Made by a program: the position numbers and the translations under genes | Assembly (NCBI GenBank): GCA_016858145.1 | Contig: JAEHOE010000027.1 | Coordinates: forward strand, 186,001 to 250,000 | Direction of reading: 5' to 3' | DNA: 64,000 bases | DNA from: Edaphochlamys debaryana | Taxonomy: Eukaryota; Chlorophyta; Chlorophyceae; Chlamydomonadales | Shown: positions 10,455 to 21,400 of the stretch, one piece after another | How positions within the stretch are numbered: position 1 is the stretch's first letter | Layout: the number at the start of each line of letters is the position of its first letter | The notes under the pieces: generated by a model | What the model was told of the DNA's origin: nothing | Database searches by the model: none | What the model saw: the letters and a program-made list of their open reading frames with translations, nothing else

Positions 10455-12201
10455 ATGGCCCGCACGCTTCCCGCCCTCGCCCTCGCCGCCGGGCTGCTGG
10501 CGCTGCTCGCAGGTGCGTGCGGCACCCGGCGGGTTGCCTCGCCGCGCCGCCCTTCGTTCTGCTCCCCCGCTGATGGGGCCGCACCGCCGCTTGCCCTCGC
10601 TGGCTTGACAGATCAGATAGAGCTCAGAACTTTGCCTTGCGCCGCTGGGTCAACGCTGATGGAGCCGCGCGAGCCTGAGGCCGTTAGGCCACGCGCCTCT
10701 CACCAACACCTCTGACCAGCGCGCCACTCCCACCCCTCGCTCTTCCGCCCACGCCTGCTGCCGCAGTGTCCGCTGTCGAGGCCGCGCCCCGCCGGGGTGC
10801 CCGCGCTCTGCTGGGAGACGGAGAGGACGACGGCTCCGGCGTGAGTAGCTGGCCGCACCTCGCAGCAGGGCTGAGGCCGCGCACAAGCCTCCTACATATC
10901 CTTCAGACCGTCCCTGGCGGAAGGAGCCCTGCGGCCCTCCAGCGCAGACCTTTCCTCCACCTCGCTCACCCTGCTATGCCTAACCCGCCCTACCTGCATA
11001 TGCCCCCACCCCGGGGCCGTCCCGCAGGTGTCCATTGCAATCAAGGCCTTCAACGCCACCGGTGCGGGTGGTTTGCTGGGCGATGGCCCCGCCACCATCT
11101 TCGCCCCCACTGACAAGTGAGCGGGGTTGGGGAACCACTCGTTTATGACGTGGGGCCCTCAACCTTCCCACCCTTGTTTGCCTCTGCCTTGCGCCTGGTA
11201 CCATGCAGGGCCTTCAAGAAGCTGGCCAGCTACCTCAACCTCTCCGCCTCCGACCTGCTGTCCAGCCCCGTCGCCGTCGACATCCTCAAGCTGCACGTCG
11301 TGCCGGGTGGGTGGGCTGTGGTCAAGGGGAGAGGGGAGACCTAGCGCAATGATGATGGAAGGGCGGAACATGTCCCGCCTTGGGCACCGGCCCCTGACTA
11401 CCGTACTCCTGGCCCCGCCCCACGGCCCACCCACCCGAAAATGCCGCGACGCCTGCTCTGGCATGCCACCTTCGCTCCGCCCCTGCCGCTCGCGCCACTG
11501 TCCCCTCACGCACATGGCCCCCCGCCCCTTTCCGTCACTCCCCACCGTCCCTGCCTCCAGGCGCCGCCCTCCGCAGCACCGACCTGCCCGACGGCCAGAC
11601 CGTGGACGCCACCTCCCTCGCCGGGGCCGTGCTGAAGGTCACCCGCAGCGGGTGAGCGTGCTCACGTCCCAGGGACTAGGCCCTAGGGCCCAGGGCTTGT
11701 GGCCCTGTGACGAGGAGACGCTCGGCCTATCTACCTGCCGCGCATGGGTAGCCCGTAACCTGCGCCCTTTCCTACCTCCTGCCCGTCTGTATAAGACCCA
11801 TGCGCTGCACTGCTCTCATGTGCTTCACACCCACCCACCCACCCACCCACCCACCCCTCCCGCAGCTCCGACGTTACTGTCGGTGTGGCTGGCTCCAACA
11901 AGACTGCCGACGTGGTCAAGGCCGACATCCCTTTCAACGCGGTGAGGGGGAGAAAGGGATGTACAGGGCGCAGGCAGGGCGCGCCATGCAGTGGACTTGG
12001 TAAAGCAGGGGGGAAGTAACTTCTCACGGGCACACAAAGGTAGCGCAGGCATGGATGAAGGTGGGGGCGTCCAGGCAGGCCGGCAAACAGCTCATCCGAT
12101 GCAGCTTCATCCGTGCGGGCCCCCATCCATCTCCCCACACACAGGCCATTGTCCACGTGATCGACAAGGTCCTGGTGCCCCCGTCCGGCACGACCAAGTG
12201 A
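10455..12201 (+). CDS. Secreted fasciclin-domain (FAS1) protein, copy 2
   Basis: Seven exons: 10455-10512, 10767-10840, 11028-11116, 11209-11306, 11561-11651, 11866-11941 and 12145-12201, 180 residues, all phases consistent. It has a signal peptide (LALAAGLLALLA), a short charged stretch, then one complete FAS1 domain with TIFAPTDKAFKKL, LHVVPG and AIVHVIDKVLVPP. It is about 35 residues shorter than copy 1, mostly in the linker, and has far fewer N-glycosylation sequons. The signal-peptide intron (phase 1), the LHVVPG intron (phase 1) and the one before the VHVIDK motif (phase 0) match copy 1. The APTD intron differs in phase (2 here, 0 in copy 1). Likely an extracellular matrix or cell-wall adhesion protein. 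Confidence 0.92.
11828..11857. repeat. (CCCA)n microsatellite in a FAS1 intron
   Basis: Seven or so CCCA units right before the acceptor of exon 6 of FAS1 copy 2, forming part of its polypyrimidine tract. Confidence 0.9.
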
Positions 12202-12516
12202 GGGGAGAGGAGCTACATCATGAGCCCTGCAAATGCGCAATCATGGGGGAGAGAGGACGCTAGAAAGGGGGTATCATGCATATCAACTCTGTGCTGCATA
12301 GGTAGGTGTAGACCCGGCCGCTATGCGAGCAGGGATTTTGAGAAGTGCCGGTGGCAGGTTGACATTGTATTGCGTTCACGGCAGTTGCGTTGCCTGGCTG
12401 AGTGGATATGGCGCGAGGGGCTGATAAATAGAGGGGAGCTCGGTTTGCCTTGATGCCTGCAGTGTATTCTGCGAAAGGCCTGAAGCCTCACCCACGGACG
12501 GATAATTGCCAAATCA

Positions 12517-12521
12517 TGTAA
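12517..12521 (+). terminator. TGTAA poly(A) signal candidate
   Basis: TGTAA 316 nt after the stop of FAS1 copy 2. Confidence 0.5.
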
Positions 12522-13083
12522 CGGTAGCATGCTTTCCACGCACGTGCGCCAATAGCTGCGTCCCACATGATTATCAATCAGTACCGCATGGCAGACCGGA
12601 GACTGATCAGCACCAACTGCCAGTGCCGCTTACGCCATCCACCCAGTGCCGCACACAACATTTACCCAAAAACGCCTGCCAATGTGTGTCGATTAAATGA
12701 TCAACAGGCACAGCAGCAACTGGAGTGTGCGGGGTGTCACAAGCCCACCATGTTACACTGGCCCAAGCCCCATGTTGACTGTACAACCTTGCTATGTGCT
12801 TCAACCGCCCGAGTCCCATGCCACCCGGGACCCGGCCCACGCAAACCAAAACGCCTCGCCGCTCCTGGAGGCATGCCCCCGTCCGTCCCCGCCCCGCTGC
12901 GTCGCACACATGAACTATTGTAACGCTGCTTTATACACTGTACTCTGAGCACAAACACGCTTAACTACGCAGCCTTGCATCCTGCATCTGCCTGATAACG
13001 CTAGCGCCTCTGCGGCGCCTGCACACATTACCTCAGTACCTCTGACCGTATTACTTGAAACCTTTTGGCTAGCTGGCCACCAC
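12522..13083. other. Convergent intergenic region
   Basis: Between FAS1 copy 2 (+) and the SET gene (-). It holds the minus-strand TGTAA (12753-12757) for the SET gene; nothing else is recognised. Confidence 0.6.
12753..12757 (-). terminator. TGTAA poly(A) signal candidate (minus strand)
   Basis: TTACA on the plus strand, 327 nt downstream of the SET-gene stop. Confidence 0.45.
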
Positions 13084-16000
13084 TTATTTGCGCCCTGTGG
13101 TTGATGGCCCCGCGGGCCCACGCGCCTTGCCTGTGCCCTTGCCGCCGGCGGGGCTCAGGACGGTGGCAGCAGAGCTCTTGGGCCCAGGCCGCCGCGAGCC
13201 CTCTGCCTGCAGCACCGCATCCATGGGCACCCCCGCCTCCTCCACCGCCCTCCACGCCCCCGCCAGCTCCCGCCACCAGCCCTCCCCGTAGTCCCGTAGC
13301 AGCTGCTCCCCGGGGGCGATGTCGCGGAGCGCCACCAGCACCGGCAGGAAGGCGCCGCGCACGCACACGGGCAGGACCTGGGGAGTGGGGGTAGAGGGGC
13401 GGAGAGGTGAGGAGCAGAGAAGGGCGGGGAAGGTGTGGCTAGCAATTATGAACTCCAAAGGGACGCTCGCCGTGGTTGTGTAGCGTACATGGGTTGGTTG
13501 CTAGGGAAGAGGATGTTGATTGCGAGCTGCTGACATGGGCCCCAAGCAAAGCTTGCCGTGCTTTGCAGCCTGACCCCAGCCTGCAGCCCTCAGGCTGCAG
13601 CCCGCCAGGCCCCAGCCCGGCATGGCCCGACCCCAGCCCCAGACCACACGTACCGCGCAGTTGGCTGCTGCGGCCGAGGTGGCAGCGGCTTGCGGCGAGC
13701 CGAGGCTGCTTCCTGCGGCCCAGGCCCGGGGGTTGGGCCGGGGGTCGTTCACCAACGCCCCCACGCCACCGTAGCCTAGCTGTGAGAGCTGCAGGCAGCC
13801 TGCGTGGCCAGGGACAGACGGGGGAGACGGTTGGGTGCGGGATGCATGGGGCAGGCCGCACACAACGAAGAAGCGACGTACCGAAAGCGCAACGGGACAT
13901 CTGGTTCTGGGGCAGCCCGCCGCAGCTCACCTGCGTCACCGCCGCCCGCCGCGCCTTGCCGCTCGTCCAACGGGTACGGCAGCCGGAAGGAGCCCGCCAG
14001 CAGCCGCCAAGCCGCCTCGGGGCCGCATTGGCCTCCTCCTCCTCCTCCTCCAGATCCAGATCCAGATCCCGCCCCGAGCGCCGCGGCCAGGCGGGCTCGC
14101 ACCTCTGGGCGGCACTGCGCCAGGCCCTCCGCCACAAACGCCTCCGCGGCATCCCGTAGCATCACATACCCCCCCATCACGCACACCGCCGAGCCCTTTC
14201 GGATGCAAGCCGTGGCCTGCAGCCCAGCGCCCCCACGGTCCGGATCGGCGCACCGCGCCAGGCCCCTGCGCGCCACGGGCCCTTCGGGCAGCGCCTTCCC
14301 GGCCGCGCCCTCCCCCGTCAGACCCAGCAGGTTTGCCACGGAGGCGCACACGGAACCGCTGTCCAAGCCGTGGGCTCGAAACGCGTCGGCGCCTGCACCG
14401 CCCTGCTCGACGTCAACGCCAAGGATGAAGACCTGGGCGGCCGCGGGGCAGGCCGTGGGCCCGGCCGGGCCCATGCTGGCCTCCCACGTGGACATGGACG
14501 AGCGTACGGCGGCGCTGAGGGAGGGGTGGAAGGTGATGCCGCACAGGCGCAGCTCACCGGGGCGCAGCGGCGGTAGCCCTTGCTCGGTGGGCACGCAGCC
14601 GTGCAGGTGGGCGACGGAGGCGGCCGGCAGGCCGGCGCAGGACTCGAGCGGTGCCGCGTTGGGCACGGCGCGGGCTTCCGCCGGCCCCCGATCCGACCGT
14701 TTCCTGCTTGCCCCCTTCGACGGCTCAGCGGTGGCTCCAGCCGGCGCGTCGCCTTTGGCTGCGTTGCCGCAATCGAGAACGTCCGCCTCCGCCCCCGCCT
14801 CGGCCCCGACACGCGACGGTTCCTCCACGGCCCCCGCCTGACCGTGTTGGCACACCGCCCCGCTGCCCCCCCGCATGCGCACGAGGCGAAGCGTGATTGC
14901 GGCTGGAGCTGCGTCCCTGCCTTCGGCGACGGTTGGCGGTTGGGCCTGCGCCGTCGGGGACAAGATCATGAGATCTCCGACGGCGGCCTGGACCTTGCGG
15001 AGCCACGGGCGCAGGCCCGTCAGCCGCCACTGCTGCTCGTCCCGGGCCCTGGATCCGCTGTAGATCTTGATGCTGACGCCGGCCAGATCCTCCCACGCGT
15101 CGCTTCCACTGCCGCTTCCGCTGCCGTTGCCACTGCCGTTTCCTCCGGTTACGGAGGCCTGCAGCCCCAACGGAATGCTACCTTCCATGGCGACCAATTC
15201 CTCAACCGCGCGACCCAGGAGCCTGGCCACGGAACCGACCGAGACGGCCAGGGCACCGCTGGCCATGAGACTGGGAGGTAGTGCCAGAGGCTCCCGCCCC
15301 TGCACCTCTCCGGCCTCCACCACCGCCCGCCCGTCTTCCAGCACCGCCAGGCGGAAGGGCGTCGTGGGGACGCGGTCGGCCGCGCCTGCCACGTCGGATA
15401 AAAGCGAGCCGGCGGCGGTTATGAAGAGCTCGTTCCTGCTATTGCCGGCTGCGGACAGCTCGGCGCCGCCGTACTGCCGTACGGTGCCGTCCGTCAGCCT
15501 GCCGTACAGCGGTACGGGCTGGTTACTGCCGGAGTCCCGCAGGGCCTGCAGCTGGGCCGGGAAGGCGTGGTGCACGGGCATCTGGCGACAGCCGAGCTTG
15601 CCACCCTTCACGCGCAGTGTGTAGGTGGCGACCGTGGAAGCTGAAGGGTTTCCCACGCCGCCAGCATCCGCGATCTGGTCGTGTGGGCCCGCCTGGGCCT
15701 GGGCGCCCGCGCCCGAAACGCCACCGCTCAGGGCCGGCACGCCGTCTGTGCCGCTGCGGCCCAGGCTGCGGCGCTTTCGGGCAGGGGACACCTCCCGGTC
15801 CCGCCCCGGCGCGCCCTCCCTGCCCTCGGTACGGTCAGCCCCCAACACGCGTGCGGACCCAGGACTCCCGGCGTTTTTGGCGCCCTTGCTGACGCCTGGG
15901 GTGGCCGCTGCGGGCCCAGTGGCCGCATCCGCGGCTGCACCCCGTGCCGCCCGCTTTGCCGGACGCTCGCCCTCCTCACCCTCGTCAGATGACGACGCGG

Positions 16001-18296
16001 AGGAGTCAGGCGAGCCAGCTGAATGGGGCCGCGCTGGGCTGGCGGCGGCGCCAGCACCCGAGCGCTTCCTGCCCGCAGCACGCCCGCGGCTTCCCTGGTC
16101 CGCAGGCGCAACCGCTGCTTCCCCGCTATCCCCCCGCGCACGGCGCGCAGAGGGCACAGCTGACTCCGGTCCCTCCGGCTCCGCTCCCAGCGCCGTGTGG
16201 CGCCGCTTGTGGCCGCTATCCTCCACGTCCTCGCCTTCGCCTCCGCCTGCACCTGCGCCTTCGCCTCCGTTGTCTGCACCGTGTCCCTTGCCCTTCGCCC
16301 GCGGGTCAGCCCGCCGACGCGTCGGGCCCCCACCGCAGCGGAGGAGGCGGATGCTGAGTGCCCCCACGCCGGGCTGGTCCTGCCGTGGGCCGGAGCTCGC
16401 GCTGGGGCCCGCAGCTGCGGCCCGCACGGACGGCGACGGCGGCTCATCCGCATAGGATAGGGCCAGGAGGTCCCCGACGGCTGCCTGGCTGCGCTGCAGC
16501 CACTGGCGGAGCCCACACAGCCGCCACCGCCGCCCCAACCCATGGCAGCGCAAACCCACCCCCTCGAGCTCCTCTCGGCTACCTGGAACTCCACCCACGC
16601 AGGCCGTCGCATGGAGCGGCACGAGGGTCGCCCGTTCCGCGTCCTCCGCCGGCTGTAGGCCCAGGATTAGCTGCGTGAGCTCAGGGGGAGCGGACAAGAG
16701 TCCCGACTCGAGCGCCGTTGCCGATAGGATAATCGGCTCCAAAGCTTCCGCTGCTCCCGCCTCCACCACAGCGCGCCCGTTCTCCAGCACGGCTAGGCGG
16801 AAGGGCGTCGACTGGAGCTCCCGCCCGCCCCCTGCCACGTCTGACAGGATCGGTCCGTGCACACGAAACCCAAAGCCCGTCCGCGTGGGGTTGGTCGCCA
16901 GGATGCGCAGCCCGTCGTACTGCCGTACGCTGCCGTCCGGCAGCCTGCCGTACAGCTGTACGGGGCGGCTCTCGCCGGTTGCGCGGACCGCGCGCAGTTG
17001 TTCTGGGAAGGCGTATTGGAGCGGCGCCAGGTGGCAGCGCAGGGTGTTGTGCACGAGGCGCAGCGGGTAGGTGGCGGCGGCCTGAAAGAAGACGGGCGAG
17101 GCCCCGTCCGTTGACGACATGGGCCCGGCCTGCACTCGCACTGCTGCTGCATTCACCTCGCCGTGTTCGCCCTCCACCTCCTCCTGCTCCTCCTCTCCGT
17201 CAGAGGCGTCCCCGTCTGACTCGGCTGAGGACGAGCTACCATCAGAGCGTGCACTGGCGGACGGTTCGGACCCCGAGTCCGACTCTAAACCCGAGCCCGA
17301 GCCTGAACCTGAGGCTGCGTGTGCGGAACGGCCGCCGCCGCCCTTCCGCTTGGTGCTCTGACCCGCGTCCGCCTCCTCCGCGTCGTCGCTGTCCAGCTCG
17401 GCTGCCTCCGCCGCGTCCGGCCCTGCCGCCGCCCCGCCGCCGCCGCCGCTCTGACGCGGCTTCTTACGCGGTCGCCACAGCACCGACCCGTTTGTCACCC
17501 GCAGGAGGCAGAGGTCCACCAGGCCCTTGGCTTTCGCCGAGCCAGCATCGGCGCTGCCACCCGGCCCTGCCGCCTTCACCCGCTGCTCCTCCTCCTCCTC
17601 CTCCTCCTTTTGCACAGGCGCTGCCGGCGCCACGGACAAGAGGTCGCCCACGCCTCCACCGCTGCGCTGCAGCCACGCGCGCAGCCCGATCATGCGCCAG
17701 AACGCATTCTTCCGCGCCATGTACCGCTTCACGTACACGCCGTACAGCTCCTCCCGCTCCGCGCTTCTGGACTTGGCGGCCCACACACGCAGCGGGAAGG
17801 TCTCTGGCTGGCGCGCAAGGTCCGACGTGGCGCAGCCCAGGAGGCGCGCGAGCAGGTCGGGGCTGACGGCAACGCAGCCCTGGTCGAAGGCCGTCGGTTG
17901 CAGGATGATTGGCTCCGGGTCTGTGACCGCACCCGCCTCTGCAATGGCCTGGCCGTCTTCCAGCACGGCGAGGCGGTAGGGCGTGGAGGAGACCTTGGGC
18001 GCCCCGCCGGCAACGTCGGCGAGGAGGGGTGCGTTGGTGATGAGGAAAAAGTCCGACCGGTTGCGGCCAGCCGCCAGCAGCTGCACCTTGTCGTACTGCC
18101 GTACGCCGCCGTCCGGCAGCCTGCCGTACAGCGTCACCGGCTGGCCGGCGCCCGTGTCGCGAGCTGCGTGCAGCTGAGCGGGGAAGGCGTGTTGCAGCGC
18201 AGCGAGGCGGCAGCGGAGGCCGCCTCTGCCCTGCCGCACCGCATAGACGGCGGCGACGGCCTCAGCGACCGCAGGCGGCGGCGGCGGCGCGGCCAT
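13084..18296 (-). CDS. SET-domain protein with three copies of a ~200-residue repeat domain
   Basis: Three exons, 18296-13931, 13799-13654 and 13377-13084, encode 1,601 residues. Residues about 17-224, 405-615 and 890-1095 are three copies of a domain with HAFPAQL-, LYGRLPDGxVRQY-, PYRLAVLEDGxA- and LRxWLQR-like blocks. I do not recognise it; a loose B3-like DNA-binding look is only an impression. Acidic, Ser/Lys-rich linkers separate the copies. The C-terminus is a split SET domain: a GAGLQATACIRKG start at about residue 1360, GYGGVGALVNDPRPNP across the first splice, then DIAPGEQLLRDYG. Known SET enzymes methylate protein lysines using S-adenosylmethionine. Here the usual NHSC is NDPR, so activity is uncertain. 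The ATG has a good context and a TATA-like box about 100 nt upstream, but an upstream acceptor at 18306 may join it to the neighbouring gene. Confidence 0.82.
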
Positions 18297-18393
18297 AGTA
18301 CTCCCCTGAGGGTGCCGAGTGAGGACCGGGCGCAAGGGTCAAGGCCAAGGAGTCGAACCGTCGTCAGGGCTCCACAGCCAAATCTTGACTCTG

Positions 18394-18400
18394 TATATAA
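18394..18400 (-). promoter_or_regulatory. TATA-like box upstream of the SET gene
   Basis: TTATATA on the minus strand, about 100 nt upstream of the ATG at 18296. It supports a separate promoter, against the fusion model. Confidence 0.4.
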
Positions 18401-18465
18401 TGTATCGGGCTTCAGGCCTTTGTGGTCCGTGCGCGTTCGCCCTCTCCCCTCTCGCTACGGCTCCG

Positions 18466-21400
18466 TCACGCCGTCAGCGTGCCCACCTGCTTGTGCTCAG
18501 CCTGCTGCTCGGGCGATGAGTCATGCGGTACGGCAGGGGCCGCATCGGCCCTTCCCTCCTCCCAGTCGGTGAGCTGGCAGTCCGGGGCTGGAGAGGAAGC
18601 GGCAGCGGCCTCGGGGTCCTGGGCATGCGGCCCAGTGCCGAACGTCGCTTAGCCCTCTAGGAACTTGTAAGCGTCCAAGCCTGCCCCGCACTCTGGCCCC
18701 GCTCGCGCCTTCGTTGCATCCCTAAGCACCCGAGAATTCTCACCTGGGGCTCCAAATCTGAGCGAGGCTTCGGCACCTTCTCCTCCTCCTCCTCCTCCTC
18801 CTGGAGCTCTGGATCCGCCCCGGACGGCTCTGCTGCCTCCGTTGGCCCTTTCAGGACTCGGCCCGCTGTGACCTGGAGTCAGGTAAAACGACGGAACCGT
18901 CACCGAGAGATAGGTATCAGTCTGCCGCCGTGTACAGCCAGCGTACTCCTTGCAGCAACCAGCCGGACATCCCACCCCAGCCTCGCACCGGCGTCGCCGT
19001 TTCGGCATGAGGCTCGTGCTGCTGCTGCTCCTCCTCCTCCCCGGGATGAAGCTCGTGCTGCTCCTCCTCCTCCTCCTCCTCCTCCTCCTCCTCCTCTGGC
19101 TCCGCATCTGCAGCTGGAGTCTGTGGCTCCTCGATTGGCTCTGGGCCGCTTGGAGACTGGGGGTGGGCGACAGAGCGGCACATCACCACTTTGCAGAGTC
19201 AGACTTCATACCGGTAGGTATCGCGCAGCTCCTCTGTATATCCGGTGCGCTCCCCTGCAGCCCGCGACAAAGCGACCCCGACAGCGTCTTGCGCGCCCTT
19301 ACCTCTGGCCCCATGTCGGCGTGAGGCTCGTGGTCCTCCTCCTGCTCTGCAGCCCCCGCTGATGCCTCCGATGCCTCAAGCGCCTCCACCGCGCCTGAGC
19401 TTGGCGGGGCCTGAAGGAAGGAACACAGAGGCCGTCACTGGCAGAGGCGCCCACCATCGGCCGTGTCTACACAGGTTTAGTGACGAGGGCACCGGGCAGC
19501 ACTCCCCCCAGGCTGAGCGTTCAACGCTAGCTTTGGCCCTCGAGACACTGTAGAACATGTGGTGCGGCACCCATGTAGCAGCACACCTGCGGCTCTGTCC
19601 CGGGCTGCAGCTCACGCTCCTCGTGGGCCCCAGCATCTCGCGACTCCGGTTCCAATCCCGGTTCCGGCAGAGCCTGCAAGCAGGCGGTCGAAGGGCCCGC
19701 AGTCGTAAACGGGAGGCCCGACGCGAGCAAAAACTGCCTACGAAGCGGGGCTCCAAGGCGCGAGACAGTATCCCAACAGACGCTGTTGCGCGGTCGTGAA
19801 GCCTTCCACACCCCCGTATCCGTGCAACCAGCCTACCTGTGGCCCTGAACCGTGTAGTAGCTCCACCTCCGCGTCCTCCTCCCGCTCCTTCGCCTGCTCC
19901 TCCGTTGCCTCCTCCTCTTTCGGGCACCCTTTCGCGTCCGCGTCCAACGCCTCTGCCGCCGGCTCTGCGTCTGCCGGGGCCGATGCGGGCTGGCCCCGAG
20001 CGCGGGCAACCAAGAGGGGGACGTTGGCAGCAATTGTGTGAGGCGGACTTCACACAGGTCTTGCCAACAACAATCCAGTCGGATGGTGGCATGCACGCCA
20101 CTAGACCCAGATCACAAGTTCCTTTGGGCGTGGTACCACTGCCCATGTCACGCCACCCCTCGCACCTGAGCCTCCGTTTCGGGAGTCGGCTCCCGCTCCT
20201 CCCGGACCTCGGCAGCCGTCCCTGCCGGTTCCGCCTCATCCCCCGGCTCAGTGGCACCTGGGCCCGTCGGGGCCTGGTCGCGGGCAGCTGAGTGGCTCGC
20301 TGCACCGGGTTCAATGCGTGGCGACCCCTCCTGACACACGACGTTGGCAGGAGCCGCCGCGTCCGCGACACCGACTGCGGGGTCCAGGGTGCTCGTCGGG
20401 GCTTCGGAGCTGGTGGCGGGTGAGGGGCGGTCGGCTGCGCACGTACAGGGCTTTAGCGGCTCCGCTGGGCCTGGGCCTGCCGGGGTCTGGGCGCTGGCAG
20501 CCGGGGGGCCCTCAGCCACAGCGGCCGGCTGGGACAGGGAAGGGTCCGGCTGAGCCTCGGTGCCCTCCCGCGCCTCCGGCTGCGCCGTCTGTGCCTCCGC
20601 TTCCGGTTCGCTCTCAGCCTTCGGCAGAACCTCTGCCTGTGCCTCCGCCTGACCCTCCGCCTGAGCCTTCGCCTGACCCTCCGCCTGACCCTCCGCCTGA
20701 CCCTCCGCCTGAGCCTCGGCCTCCGCTTGAGCCTTCGCCTGAGCCTCCGCCTGAGCCTCCGCTTGAGCATCCACCTGAGGCTCGGCATGTGCTTCCCCCG
20801 AAGCCTCGGCCTCCGCCTCCGCTGGAGCCTCCGCCTGTGCCTGCGGCTGAGCCTGCTCCACGGCTCCGCTGGCGGCGGCCCCGGGGCTGACGAAGGCCCC
20901 TGAGCTACCAACAGTGGCCGCATCGACAGCACCAGCGCACGTGCCGGCCTCTGGCGTCTCCACCAGGGACTGACCTGGGCCCGTCGGGGCCTGGGTGCAG
21001 GCGACCGCGGGACCCGCGTCGCCGGAGCCTGCGGGGGCCGGCTCCTGCCCGCGGATGGCCTCCTCTCGAACATCCGCCGCCTCAGCTTCAGACCCGGCGC
21101 CGCTGGCGGGATCCCGAGGGCCCACGGGACCGTCCGCGGTGCCCGTGGTAGGGCTGGACGGGCCGTCGACCGCGCAGGTGCCTGCCCCGATCGGCTCTGC
21201 CGGCTCTGGGGTATTCGCGGCCTGGGCGCGTACGACCGAGGGACTCCCAGCCGCAGCGACCGTCGCCGACGGCTCCACAGCAACCGGTACAGCTGCTGTC
21301 CCAGAAGCCGCTGCCTCCGCCACAGCCTCACTGGCGAGGTCCTCCGGACTCGCCAGAGCTCCAGCGCTCATGACGGTTGGCGAGCCAGCGGGGGTGCAAC

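Noticed and set aside
13776..13880. Read-through of the SET exon (FRYVASSLCAAC) to a stop
   Set aside because: A good donor (GCAG|GTGAGC) at 13930 and an acceptor at 13800 restore the SET frame through NDPR, so this stretch is intron.
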